Part shown: in pieces, positions 8,889 through 16,628 of the stretch | Layout of the letters: every line of letters starts with the position of its first letter | Numbering within the stretch: the first letter of the stretch is position 1 | Source: an uncultured Pelagibacteraceae bacterium | Lineage (GTDB): Bacteria > Pseudomonadota > Alphaproteobacteria > Pelagibacterales > Pelagibacteraceae | Assembly: GCA_902581445.1 (NCBI GenBank) | Contig: CACHOG010000003.1 | Location: 1-64,000, forward strand | Direction: 5' to 3' | DNA length: 64,000 bases | Translations under genes and position numbers: made by a program | The notes under the pieces: generated by a model | Seen by the model: the letters and a program-made list of their open reading frames with translations, nothing else | Databases searched by the model: none | Told to the model about the DNA's origin: nothing

Positions 8889-8947
8889 TAAATACTCTCA
8901 ACATTATTTTTAATAATTTATGGATAATTTGTTTTAAATGTAAAGTT

Positions 8948-9391
8948 TTAATGACAACTAATATTGAATTTCTTTAATCTCCAATAATTATATGGCCAAG
9001 GGGTTAAAAAACCTACTATCAGCATAATTGGTACAACCCACCATGTAAGTATCGCGCCACCAGTAAGTGCAAAATCAGTTAAATTCATTGCAACTTCCAT
9101 GCTGATCATAGAGATAAAGCTCATTCCTAACGCTGTTTTTAAAGCATTTGAAAATTTAAAATTTTGTCGTAACAAAATTATAGTTTCTAAAATAATACTT
9201 GTTATCAATCCATTAATGATTGCGAGTGTCATAATTCCTAGAACAGGAAATGGTATTTTTGTTATTTGAAAAAATAAAATTGTTCCAAAGTCTCCAATTG
9301 CACAACCAAGTAAACACCAAGCAGTATTTTTTGCACTTCTTCTCCAAGTATGTTTACAATTCCAATTAAATTTAATAGCCTCAGAACTCAT
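8948..9391 (-). CDS. DUF4396-type integral membrane protein
   Basis: A 147-residue protein with about four hydrophobic segments after a polar start that contains WNCKHTWRRSAKNT. The pattern (HTW near the start, GCAIGDFGT, a central membrane pair and a GFLTPWPYNYWRL end) resembles the DUF4396 family, whose function is not known. It lies 12 bases downstream of the cupredoxin gene on the same strand, so the two are likely cotranscribed; a copper or electron-transfer role is only suggested by this pairing. Confidence 0.7.
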   Translation of the reverse strand: MSSEAIKFNWNCKHTWRRSAKNTAWCLLGCAIGDFGTILFFQITKIPFPVLGIMTLAIINGLITSIILETIILLRQNFKFSNALKTALGMSFISMISMEVAMNLTDFALTGGAILTWWVVPIMLIVGFLTPWPYNYWRLKKFNISCH

Positions 9392-9403
9392 TCTTAAAAA
9401 ACT

Positions 9404-9907
9404 TTAGTATAGATTAACTGCTGCAATCATGCCAGCTTGATAATGACCAGGAACATTGCATGCAATCTCTATATCAACAGCATTTTCAAACTTCCAAATT
9501 ATAATTCCTTTTTCTTTAGGAGCTAACAATACACTATTACTATGAGAATGACCCATAGATTTATCCATTGCAGCCATTTTATGCATTTGATCCTTGTCAA
9601 TTTTATCACCTAATAATATTTCGTTCTCAACCATTTTTTCCATTTCTGGCTGATGTTTAAGGTGCATCATTGCATTTGCTATATTAAATTCATGTACTAA
9701 TTCACCTAAATTACTAACTTCAAATTTGATTGTTTCACCTTTTTTAATATTAAATGAATTTGGCTCATAATAATTATCATACATTTTAACTTTAATTGTT
9801 CTTGATACATCTGATGATTTACCTTTAGATCCAATTTTCATATTTTTGTCAGCAAAAGACACGGAACAGATTAGAAGAGCAAATATGAAATAAATAATTT
9901 TATTCAT
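9404..9907 (-). CDS. Exported cupredoxin with a Met/His-rich insertion
   Basis: A 167-residue protein with a signal peptide (residues 1-19, ending SFA) and a plastocyanin/azurin-like domain. Type-1 copper ligands can be assigned as His72 (VHEF), Cys150, His155 and Met160 (CNVPGHYQAGM). Between the first ligand and the C-terminal loop lies a segment, about residues 80-123, rich in Met and His (including MMHLKH and MGHSHS), similar in composition to copper-storage or copper-resistance proteins. It probably binds copper in the periplasm, either as an electron carrier or in copper handling. It is followed by the DUF4396 gene. The exact role is open. Confidence 0.82.
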   Translation of the reverse strand: MNKIIYFIFALLICSVSFADKNMKIGSKGKSSDVSRTIKVKMYDNYYEPNSFNIKKGETIKFEVSNLGELVHEFNIANAMMHLKHQPEMEKMVENEILLGDKIDKDQMHKMAAMDKSMGHSHSNSVLLAPKEKGIIIWKFENAVDIEIACNVPGHYQAGMIAAVNLY

Positions 9908-10267
9908 ATTAACTACTTATCAAAAATTTTAACCAATTAAGATGGTCAAAATTGACTTATATATTTAGCAGTTTTTAATTGAATTAGATATATTCTTAAT
10001 TAGATCAAAATACAGAGTTTTTCCTTTAGTCAAAGTTGCGCCTAAAGGATCTAAAACACCCATATTTATATTTGTATCTTTTGCAAGTAAAGTTTTATTA
10101 GCTAATTCAAAAACTTCATCTAAAGTCAGAGAAACAGTTGTCATTAATATTATTAGAACTTATTTAATGAAAAAAAGCAATTACTTAAACTATTAGAAGT
10201 ATTCATTACTTATTATTTTTATATATGATTAAGATAAAGTTTTACTATAATAAAAAAATTAAATTAT
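9908..10267. other. Longest gap between recognised genes (360 bases)
   Basis: This gap between the cupredoxin gene and the HCCA-isomerase-like gene contains one recognisable element, the minus-strand chimeric remnant at 9965-10144. The remaining 123 bases before 10268 are A/T-rich and presumably hold the promoter of the downstream gene. I see no tRNA, hairpin terminator or riboswitch in it. Confidence 0.6.
9965..10144 (-). pseudogene. 59-codon chimeric remnant: Ldh2-like N-terminus joined to a ZnuA C-terminus
   Basis: An open frame from ATG at 10144 to TAA at 9965. Its last 39 residues match the last 39 residues of ZnuA at 13156-14217 at 29 positions, including VLDPLGATLT/VVDPLGATLT and LYFDLIKN. 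The first about 20 residues (MTTVSLTLDEVFELA...) do not match ZnuA but resemble the start of Ldh2-type malate/lactate dehydrogenases; that resemblance is from memory and unverified. Many differences from znuA are synonymous third-position changes, so the copy diverged as coding DNA and is not a recent duplication. It is far too short to be a binding protein or a dehydrogenase. Whether the 59-residue peptide is made is unknown. Confidence 0.6.
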
Positions 10268-10861
10268 ATGAAAATTGAATACTATTTCAGTGTATTGTCT
10301 CCATTTACTTATTTGGGCAAAGATAGATTTGCCAAGATAATAAACGATTACGATGTTGAAGTTATAGAAAAACCATTTGATTTAGTTGGAGATATATTTC
10401 CAAACACAGGAGGATTGCCAGTTCCAAAAAGACATCCTGCACGACAAAAATATAGACTTTTAGAGCTTACAAGAATTGCAAAAAAACTAAATTTGCCAAT
10501 TAATAAACAGCCAAAATTTTTTCCACCTAAAGACCCTCATTTACCAGCAAAATTTGTAATTGCTTCAAATAAAATGGGAAATAAACTTAGTTTTGGAAAT
10601 GAATGTTTAAAATATTTATGGTCATTAGAAAAAGATATTTCAGATTTTAATATTCTTCAGGAAATTTGTGAAAAATTGAGTTTAAATTTTGAAGAGATAA
10701 AGAAATTGGCACTAAATGATGAGATCAAAAAAGAATATCAACAAAATTCAGAGGACGCGATTAAAAATGACGTATTTGGTGCACCTTCATATGTCTTAAA
10801 TAATGAAATTTTTTGGGGGCAAGATAGATTAGACTATCTTGAGGAAGCTTTAAAAAAATAA
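10268..10861 (+). CDS. 2-hydroxychromene-2-carboxylate isomerase-like DsbA-family protein
   Basis: A 197-residue thioredoxin-fold protein of the HCCA isomerase/GST-kappa branch. The N-terminus reads YYFSVLSPFTYLG, where Ser11 occupies the place of the catalytic serine; the C-terminal part contains VFGAPSYVLNNEIFWGQDRL, the usual signature with the cis-Pro loop. Members isomerise aromatic degradation intermediates with glutathione, but many homologues in marine bacteria have no defined substrate. It stands alone on the plus strand, ending 5 bases from a convergent gene. No aromatic pathway genes are nearby, so a broader glutathione-dependent role is possible. Confidence 0.82.
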   Translation: MKIEYYFSVLSPFTYLGKDRFAKIINDYDVEVIEKPFDLVGDIFPNTGGLPVPKRHPARQKYRLLELTRIAKKLNLPINKQPKFFPPKDPHLPAKFVIASNKMGNKLSFGNECLKYLWSLEKDISDFNILQEICEKLSLNFEEIKKLALNDEIKKEYQQNSEDAIKNDVFGAPSYVLNNEIFWGQDRLDYLEEALKK

Positions 10862-10866
10862 GTATT

Positions 10867-11130
10867 TTAATGAGAGTGGTTAAGAGAGTTACTCAATTGA
10901 ACAATATCTATTTCTAAAATATCATTAATTGGTTTTCCAATACGCCAATTTCTTATTTTTCCATCGATTTTTCTTTCAGTTATGATCGTCTCAATAGGAG
11001 GACAATTAGGTTCATGGCAGCTTAATTCTGCAATGCTTAAAATTGATGTTTCGGGAATATCTTTTTCTTTTAAAAATATTTTTTTTAAATTTCTTATTTT
11101 TTCTACATTTGGTTTTTTTTTATTGAACAT
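10867..11130 (-). CDS. Small conserved-looking protein of the zinc locus with an SCxEPxCPP motif
   Basis: An 87-residue protein without signal peptide or membrane segment. A Lys-rich start is followed by ELSCHEPNCPPIETII (Cys at about residues 38 and 43), an arrangement that could bind a metal. It follows the WD40 gene by two bases and is last in the run znuA-cobW-WD40-this gene. I recall similar small proteins with a CxxPxCP-type motif near CobW-family genes in other alphaproteobacteria, but no function. The operon position suggests a role in zinc allocation; this is inference. Confidence 0.6.
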   Translation of the reverse strand: MFNKKKPNVEKIRNLKKIFLKEKDIPETSILSIAELSCHEPNCPPIETIITERKIDGKIRNWRIGKPINDILEIDIVQLSNSLNHSH

Positions 11131-11132
11131 AT

Positions 11133-12176
11133 TTATTTTTCCTCTTCATCCCATATTGATGTCCATAAAATATTTCCTCCGATATCACCAATTAATATAC
11201 TTGAACAATCTTCGGTCACTGCAATTGTTGTTACCTCAGACTCAGTAAAGCTACGGATGATGATCGTATTGGTTGATTTTTCAATTTCTGATAAAAAAAC
11301 TGAACCATCACTTAAACCAGTGAAAATCGCATTTTCGTTTGGGAATGGCTCAACAAAAGTTACTGGTTTATTTCCAACGTAAGGAAGACAAATTGGTTTA
11401 CGACCTTCTGGTCCATTTCCATCAAACGGCCAACAGATTGCTTCATTTGAACCGGATGTTACTAAAAATTTTGAATCATAAACAAAAGCAAAACTTTTGA
11501 CTTTTGCCCCATAGCCAGACATGAAGGAATCTGTTTTATCTTTTAAGCGCCAAAAATGAAGTTGGTTTTCTTGCATAGATGTAACCAAAAATCGATCATC
11601 AGTGCTAAAAATGACTTTATTGTGCGAGCCTTTCCAAATTAAATTGGATGAACTCCACTTATTACTATAATCTTTTTTCCAAAGAGTAACACCACCATAA
11701 CGAGACACTGCTAGTCTTCTTCCTTTTGAATCAAATGCTACACCACCGATGGTACTCTCGTGTTCTAATAATTTTGGTTCTTTTTTATTTGGCATCCAGA
11801 GATAAACAATATTTCCAGATGTACATACCAAATTACCATTATATGCAGTAACATGATCTACCCATCGAGAACCAAAGTTTGCAATTTCGTTTATTTCTCC
11901 ATCAAGTGAAATTTTTAAAAATCTACCATCATCGCCACCAGTTAAAATATCTTCACCATCTTTTGAAATACTAAGAACAACACCGCTATGTGCTTTTATT
12001 ACCTCTGAAATTTGTCCTGAGCGAAATATTCTTACAGTTCCATCTCCAAATCCAACAGCTACAGAATTCCCAATCGTAATAGCATTAGTAACAGGAATTC
12101 CAAGCTTAAACTCCTTTCCTCTATTTTCAAATTTGGTTTTATTTAACTCTGGAAACTTATTTGAATCAGCTTTCAT
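11133..12176 (-). CDS. WD40-repeat protein linked to the CobW zinc GTPase
   Basis: About 347 residues from the ATG at 12176, whose ATGA overlaps the cobW stop; a TTG twelve bases upstream is possible but less likely. The sequence consists of WD40-like blades (for example VLSISKDGEDILTGGDDG, VAFDSKGRRLAVS, FAFVYDSKFLVTSGSN) and should form one seven-bladed propeller. No signal peptide is seen, so it is cytoplasmic and probably a protein-interaction scaffold. The tight coupling to the CobW-type GTPase and to znuA suggests that it acts with the zinc chaperone. Partners are not known. Confidence 0.8.
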   Translation of the reverse strand: MKADSNKFPELNKTKFENRGKEFKLGIPVTNAITIGNSVAVGFGDGTVRIFRSGQISEVIKAHSGVVLSISKDGEDILTGGDDGRFLKISLDGEINEIANFGSRWVDHVTAYNGNLVCTSGNIVYLWMPNKKEPKLLEHESTIGGVAFDSKGRRLAVSRYGGVTLWKKDYSNKWSSSNLIWKGSHNKVIFSTDDRFLVTSMQENQLHFWRLKDKTDSFMSGYGAKVKSFAFVYDSKFLVTSGSNEAICWPFDGNGPEGRKPICLPYVGNKPVTFVEPFPNENAIFTGLSDGSVFLSEIEKSTNTIIIRSFTESEVTTIAVTEDCSSILIGDIGGNILWTSIWDEEEK

Positions 12177-13147
12177 GCCGATTTGCAATTTTCAAATCCT
12201 TCTTTCAAATTCATACTCTCAAGATTTCGACCAATAAAAACTAGTCGAGAGTTTCGTTCTTTGCCTTCTGGCCATTTACCCATTGGCGAGGCATCCATAA
12301 GCATATGCACACCTTGAAAAACATATCTATCATTTTCTCCAGTAAAATCGAGAATCCCTTTGGTTCTTAATATATCTTGTCCCTTTGTTTGTAAAAGCTT
12401 GCTAAACCAATCCTGAAACTTTTCCATATCTAAAGGAGTATCTGAAACAAATGATAAGCTAGTTACATCATCATCATGTTCATGATCGTGATCTGATGTT
12501 AAAAAATCAGGCTCAGTATCTAAAATACGTTTTAAATTAAAAGCATCAAGATTTAAAATCTCACTTAAAGATACTCCACATTTAGTGGTATGAATAATTT
12601 TTGCAAATGGATTAATTTTTTTTATTCTCTCTTTAACAACTTCTAATCCACTTTCATCAACAAGATCTATTTTGTTTAATAATACAACATCAGCAAATGC
12701 AATTTGCTCTTCTGCTTCATGATGATCTGATAATTGTGTACTCAAGTGAACAGCATCAGCAACAGTAACAATTGCATCTAATTTTGTACGATCCGCAACA
12801 TCTTGATCAACAAAAAATGTTTGTGCAACAGGAGCTGGATCAGCTAATCCAGTAGTTTCTACTATGATTGCATCAAGTTTATCTGCACGCTTCATGAGGC
12901 CACTTAGAATACGGATTAGATCACCTCTTACAGTGCAACATATGCAACCGTTGTTCATCTCAAATACTTCTTCATCAGCATCGACAACTAAATCGTTATC
13001 AATGCCCTGCTCACCAAACTCATTAACTATCACAGCATATTTTTTTCCATGCTGCTCAGTTAATATTCTATTTAAAAGAGTAGTTTTTCCAGCGCCCAAA
13101 AAGCCAGTTAAAACAGTAACTGGAACTTGTTTGTTAGTTTCTCCCAT
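12173..13147 (-). CDS. CobW/COG0523 GTPase, probable zinc metallochaperone
   Basis: A 324-residue G3E-family GTPase. Walker A GFLGAGKT lies at residues 15-22, the metal-binding CICC motif at 68-71, ETTGLADP at 97-104 and the guanine-specificity motif NKID at 158-161. An Asp/His stretch (DHDHEHDDD) in the middle linker precedes the CobW C-terminal domain. COG0523 proteins such as ZNG1, ZigA and YeiR deliver or manage zinc. The position eight bases downstream of znuA, within a locus that includes Zur-box-like sites, makes zinc rather than cobalt the likely metal. A role in cobalamin synthesis is unlikely, as no cob genes are nearby. Confidence 0.88.
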   Translation of the reverse strand: MGETNKQVPVTVLTGFLGAGKTTLLNRILTEQHGKKYAVIVNEFGEQGIDNDLVVDADEEVFEMNNGCICCTVRGDLIRILSGLMKRADKLDAIIVETTGLADPAPVAQTFFVDQDVADRTKLDAIVTVADAVHLSTQLSDHHEAEEQIAFADVVLLNKIDLVDESGLEVVKERIKKINPFAKIIHTTKCGVSLSEILNLDAFNLKRILDTEPDFLTSDHDHEHDDDVTSLSFVSDTPLDMEKFQDWFSKLLQTKGQDILRTKGILDFTGENDRYVFQGVHMLMDASPMGKWPEGKERNSRLVFIGRNLESMNLKEGFENCKSA

Positions 13148-13155
13148 TAATTAAA

Positions 13156-14217
13156 TTAACACCCTTTAAAGGATTTTGACATATTTTTTATTAAATCAAA
13201 ATATAAACCTTTTCCGGGAGTTAATGTTGCACCTAATGGATCAACAACACCAGTTTTAATATTCATATCTTTTGCAATAGCTTTAATGATATTAGGATTA
13301 AATTGTGGTTCTGAAAGTACACATGTTACTTTTTCATGTTCTATTACTTCTCTGATTTCAGCAAGCTGTTCTGCGCCAGGTAAAACATCTGTATTTACAG
13401 TTAATGCACCAATAATATTTACCTTAAATCTTTTTTCAAAATATTGATAAGCGTCATGAAATACTACAGCTTTAGCATCTTTGTTGACATCTGATTTAAC
13501 TTCTTTAATCATTTGATCTAACTCTTTTAAAGCTTTCTTGGAATTTGCTTTATAGATTGAACTGTTTTCTTTATCTAATTTTGATAATTGGTTTGTAACC
13601 TTTTTAACAATAGTTTTTGCATTCATTGGATCTAGCCAGATGTGTGGATCAAACTCACCATGTCCGTGTCCATGGTCGTCATGTCCGTGATCATCATGAT
13701 CATCTTTTTTAGCTTTTTTATCATGATCGTGATCATCGTGGTCATCGTGATCTTCTTTTTTAGCTTTCTTGTCATGATCATCATGATCGTCATGATCATC
13801 TTTTTTCTTTTTTCCATGGCCGTGATCGTCATGGTCATCATGATCTCCAAAAATATTTCTTTCTCTAAACTTCAATTTTTTAATTCCACTTTGGTTCATC
13901 AATTCAAATTTTACAGAGTTCTTTGATATAGACTCTAAAGGTTTTTCTAAAAATTCCTCAATTCCCTCTCCTACGTAAACAACCATATCTGCTTCTTGCA
14001 ACATTTTTGCGTGAGATGGTTTTAAACTAAATCCATGTGGAGAATTATAACCATCAACTATTAAATCTGTTGTTCCAACTCCATCCATAATATAGCTTAC
14101 AAGAGAATGTATTGGTTTTATTGATACAACTACCTTTATTTCAGCTTTTAAAGAAGAAAAGTAAAATAATATTGAAACTAGTGATAATATAAAAGGGATT
14201 TTTGATTTAATTCGCAT
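13156..14217 (-). CDS. znuA: Zinc ABC transporter periplasmic binding protein
   Basis: A 353-residue cluster A-I binding protein with a signal peptide (about residues 1-25). Predicted zinc ligands are His61 (SPHGF), His192 (DPHIWLDP), His254 (VFHDAY) and Asp326 (VVDPLG). Between the first and second ligand, residues 125-187 form a long Asp/His/Lys loop, as in other ZnuA proteins where it captures or senses zinc. It is divergent from znuCB-zur and heads a minus-strand run with cobW, WD40 and the small Cys protein. Two palindromes resembling Zur boxes lie in the 75-base divergent region. Its C-terminal 39 residues are partly duplicated at 9965-10144. Confidence 0.95.
   Translation of the reverse strand: MRIKSKIPFILSLVSILFYFSSLKAEIKVVVSIKPIHSLVSYIMDGVGTTDLIVDGYNSPHGFSLKPSHAKMLQEADMVVYVGEGIEEFLEKPLESISKNSVKFELMNQSGIKKLKFRERNIFGDHDDHDDHGHGKKKKDDHDDHDDHDKKAKKEDHDDHDDHDHDKKAKKDDHDDHGHDDHGHGHGEFDPHIWLDPMNAKTIVKKVTNQLSKLDKENSSIYKANSKKALKELDQMIKEVKSDVNKDAKAVVFHDAYQYFEKRFKVNIIGALTVNTDVLPGAEQLAEIREVIEHEKVTCVLSEPQFNPNIIKAIAKDMNIKTGVVDPLGATLTPGKGLYFDLIKNMSKSFKGC
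13657..13845 (-). repeat. Intragenic His/Asp repeat coding for the ZnuA zinc-rich loop
   Basis: The DNA encoding ZnuA residues 125-187 consists of imperfect repeats of about 48-54 bases. Each unit encodes a DHDDHDDH-like block followed by KKAKK or KKKK. The repetition makes it prone to slippage and length variation; it also yields long spurious open frames on both strands. Confidence 0.8.
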
Positions 14218-14227
14218 AATTATAAAT

Positions 14228-14260
14228 TTGTTATATTATAACAATGCGTAATATTATAAC
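14228..14260. promoter_or_regulatory. Two candidate Zur boxes in the znuA/znuC divergent promoter
   Basis: Box 1 at 14228-14244 is TTGTTATATTATAACAA, a perfect 8-base-arm palindrome around one central base. Box 2 at 14248-14260 is GTAATATTATAAC, an imperfect version of the same core. On the plus strand a TATAAT at 14265-14270 would put box 2 over the znuC promoter spacer; box 1 carries TATAAT on the minus strand close to the znuA start. Proteobacterial Zur boxes are AT-rich palindromes with GTTATA.TATAAC cores, and a Zur gene is encoded in the operon, so zinc-dependent repression of both operons is likely. Confidence 0.72.
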
Positions 14261-14292
14261 AAATTATAATAGTCAACTATTAAATTTTAGAT

Positions 14293-15042
14293 ATGAAAGA
14301 AAATAATAACATTCTCGTCAAATTAGAAAATACTGGCGTACAAGTTGATAAAAAATGGCTTGTAAGAGGAGTTTCTTTTGAGATTCAAAGAGGAAAAATT
14401 GTAACTTTAATAGGTCCAAATGGTTCTGGAAAAACAACTACCGCTAAACTTGCTCTTGGGATTCATAAGAACATAGAGGGAAAAGTTCATAAATTTACAA
14501 ATAAGATTAGTTACGTTCCACAAAAAATTTCAATTGATTGGACGTTACCTCTTAGAGTATCAGATTTTATGCTTCTAACTGAAAATCTTACAACTAATGA
14601 AATCGATACTGCATTAGATCTAACTGGTGTTAAACACTTGAAAAATAACGATTTAAGAAATTTGTCTGGTGGAGAATTCCAAAGAGTTTTAATTGCAAGA
14701 GCAATAGCTAAAAAACCTGATCTTTTAGTACTTGACGAGCCCGTTCAAGGAGTAGATTTTAAAGGAGAAATCGCCCTTTATGAATTAATTAAAAAAATTT
14801 CTGAAAAATTAGGTTGCGGTATATTATTAATTTCACATGACTTACACGTGGTAATGTCAGCTACAGACTATGTAGTATGTTTAAATGGTCATGTTTGTTG
14901 CTCAGGAACTCCACAAGCTGTTGCTAATGATAGTAAATATAAAGAGTTATTTGGTGATCGAGCTTCAACAATATTGTCAGTTTATGAACATGACCATGAT
15001 CACACCCATTCTACAGATGGATCAATAGAAACTAAAAAATAA
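14293..15042 (+). CDS. znuC: Zinc ABC transporter ATP-binding protein
   Basis: A 249-residue ABC ATPase with Walker A GPNGSGKT at residues 41-48, signature LSGGE at 124-128, Walker B LLVLDE at 144-149 and a switch His in LLISHD. The C-terminal tail is His-rich (HDHDHTH), a frequent feature of ZnuC. It energises zinc import through ZnuB, whose ATG follows the stop directly at 15043. It is transcribed divergently from znuA, and the shared promoter region bears the Zur-box candidates. Confidence 0.95.
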   Translation: MKENNNILVKLENTGVQVDKKWLVRGVSFEIQRGKIVTLIGPNGSGKTTTAKLALGIHKNIEGKVHKFTNKISYVPQKISIDWTLPLRVSDFMLLTENLTTNEIDTALDLTGVKHLKNNDLRNLSGGEFQRVLIARAIAKKPDLLVLDEPVQGVDFKGEIALYELIKKISEKLGCGILLISHDLHVVMSATDYVVCLNGHVCCSGTPQAVANDSKYKELFGDRASTILSVYEHDHDHTHSTDGSIETKK

Positions 15043-15846
15043 ATGTTTGATGATTTTTTCATAAGAGCACTTGCTGCTGGTCTTGGTTTAGCGTTAGTTA
15101 CAGGACCCTTAGGTTGTTTTGTGATCTGGAGAAGATTATCTTTTTTTGCAGGTACATTAGCCCACTCAGCATTGTTAGGGGTAACGCTTGCTATTTCTTT
15201 CGATATAAATATTTCTTTCTCTGTTTTATTAGTTTCATCTGCAATAGCTTTAATTCTATTACGGTTGCAGAAAACTACAAAACTACCCGGTGATGCTTTG
15301 TTGGGGCTATTAGCACATTCATCTTTGGCAATTGGATTGGTAGTAATTGGATTTCTATCTTACATTCGTTTTGACATAATGGGTTTATTATTTGGTGATA
15401 TACTAGCTGTTAATAAAAAAGATTTGTTAGTTATATGGGTCGGGGGAGCAATAATATTATTGATACTTAAAATTATTTGGAAACCTTTGTTCGCATCGAC
15501 GGTAAATTACGAGCTAGCAGAAGCAGAAGGAATGCAACCAGAAAAAGTAAATATTATTTTTACAATATTAATGGCTGCAATTATTGCTATATCAATCAAA
15601 ATGGTTGGGATATTATTAATTACTGGCATGCTGATAATACCAGCTGCAATGGCAAGAAATTTAGCAAACAATCCTCAGCAAATGGTAGTTTTATCTATTA
15701 TAGGTGGTATATTAGCTGTTTTAGTTGGGTTGTTTTCTTCAATGCAATTTAATTCAGCATCCGGCCCCTCAATTATAACAGCTGCATTACTTTTATTTAT
15801 TTTATCATTTTTAAAAATAAATAAGTTAAGACAATTGAAAAAATAA
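15043..15846 (+). CDS. znuB: Zinc ABC transporter membrane permease
   Basis: A 267-residue hydrophobic protein of the ABC-3 family with about seven or eight membrane helices. It starts immediately after the znuC stop. Typical elements include the early GPLGCFVIWRRLSF-like motif and an ALLGLLAHS-like loop. It forms the channel for zinc in complex with ZnuC, receiving metal from ZnuA. The gene is followed after 22 bases by zur, so a znuC-znuB-zur operon is likely. Confidence 0.94.
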   Translation: MFDDFFIRALAAGLGLALVTGPLGCFVIWRRLSFFAGTLAHSALLGVTLAISFDINISFSVLLVSSAIALILLRLQKTTKLPGDALLGLLAHSSLAIGLVVIGFLSYIRFDIMGLLFGDILAVNKKDLLVIWVGGAIILLILKIIWKPLFASTVNYELAEAEGMQPEKVNIIFTILMAAIIAISIKMVGILLITGMLIIPAAMARNLANNPQQMVVLSIIGGILAVLVGLFSSMQFNSASGPSIITAALLLFILSFLKINKLRQLKK

Positions 15847-15868
15847 TATGGACTTGGTAAAATAGAAT

Positions 15869-16267
15869 ATGACTCAAAAAATAGATTTTCTCTCAAAAAA
15901 CCAACAAATAGTTTTAGAAATTATTGAAAAAGCAAAAGAACCTTTAAAAGCTTATTCAATTTTATTTAGTGTCCAAAAAAGAGGAATTAAAGCACCCCCG
16001 CAAGTATATAGAGCGCTTGATAGATTAATTAAACTTGGAAAAATTCACAAAATTGAAAGTAAAAATGCTTTTGTAGCATGTAAAAACGATAGTTGTACCA
16101 TATCTAACGCAACAGCTTTTTCAATATGTGATAGCTGTGAAATGGTTACAGAAATAAGCAATCCAAAACTTTCTAAATATTTAGCTAATTTTCAGGATGA
16201 AACTGGCATGAGATATAATAAGTATAATTTAGAATTTTTTGGATTATGTAAAAAATGTAAAAAGTAA
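15869..16267 (+). CDS. zur: Fur-family zinc uptake regulator
   Basis: A 132-residue Fur-family repressor. The winged-helix region spans about residues 10-65 with the PPQVYRALDRLIKLGKIHKI recognition segment. Cysteine pairs at 87/90 (CDSC) and 127/130 (CKKC) form the structural zinc site expected in Zur; Cys71 and Cys76 may contribute to a regulatory site. The gene follows znuCB, so Zur probably represses its own operon and znuA via the palindromes at 14228-14260. Fur or PerR identities are less likely given the neighbours. Confidence 0.92.
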   Translation: MTQKIDFLSKNQQIVLEIIEKAKEPLKAYSILFSVQKRGIKAPPQVYRALDRLIKLGKIHKIESKNAFVACKNDSCTISNATAFSICDSCEMVTEISNPKLSKYLANFQDETGMRYNKYNLEFFGLCKKCKK

Positions 16268-16270
16268 AAA

Positions 16271-16609
16271 ATGATTTTTTTTACATTTAAAGTAATTGTA
16301 GCAGCATTAATAATAGCTTTTTCTAGTTGGTTATCTGGAATTTACCCAAAATTAGCAGGATTTATTGTTGCATTGCCAATCGTCTCATTAATAGCAATTT
16401 TATTTTCATACTACGAATATAAAGATGTCGATAGAACAGTTACATTTACGAAGAGTATATTGGTTGCTATTCCAGTGAGTTATTTGTTCTTTCTACCATT
16501 TTTTTTTTCAAAATCATTGGGAATGAACTTTTATTTATTGTATGGATTGGGAATTCTTTTATTAATAATTGGTTATTTGATACATAAATATATAGTTTCT
16601 TTTATTTAG
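16271..16609 (+). CDS. Small integral membrane protein of unknown function
   Basis: A 112-residue protein with about four hydrophobic helices (near residues 3-20, 28-48, 60-80 and 86-108) and no signal peptide. The spacing and PKLAGFIVALP sequence recall DUF3147-like small membrane proteins, but I cannot assign it firmly. It starts three bases after the zur stop and may be cotranscribed; nothing in the sequence links it to zinc. Confidence 0.65.
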   Translation: MIFFTFKVIVAALIIAFSSWLSGIYPKLAGFIVALPIVSLIAILFSYYEYKDVDRTVTFTKSILVAIPVSYLFFLPFFFSKSLGMNFYLLYGLGILLLIIGYLIHKYIVSFI

Positions 16610-16628
16610 AACTTTTTAAATTATATAA

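Noticed and set aside
10982-11248. Plus-strand open frame over the small Cys protein and WD40 gene
   Set aside because: Antisense to two adjacent genes with good operon context; no recognisable domain.
13657-13845. Possible CRISPR-like repeat array
   Set aside because: The repeats are continuous, imperfect, in frame with znuA and without spacers; they encode a known type of zinc-binding loop.
13632-13850. Minus-strand frame of Met/Thr/Ile repeats in another phase
   Set aside because: It is an out-of-frame reading of the same znuA repeat, a by-product of low-complexity DNA.
13642-13926. Plus-strand open frame rich in Met, Ile and Val
   Set aside because: It is antisense to the His/Asp repeat of znuA; GATCAT-like repeats read in reverse give hydrophobic codons. 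No start context or neighbours support it.
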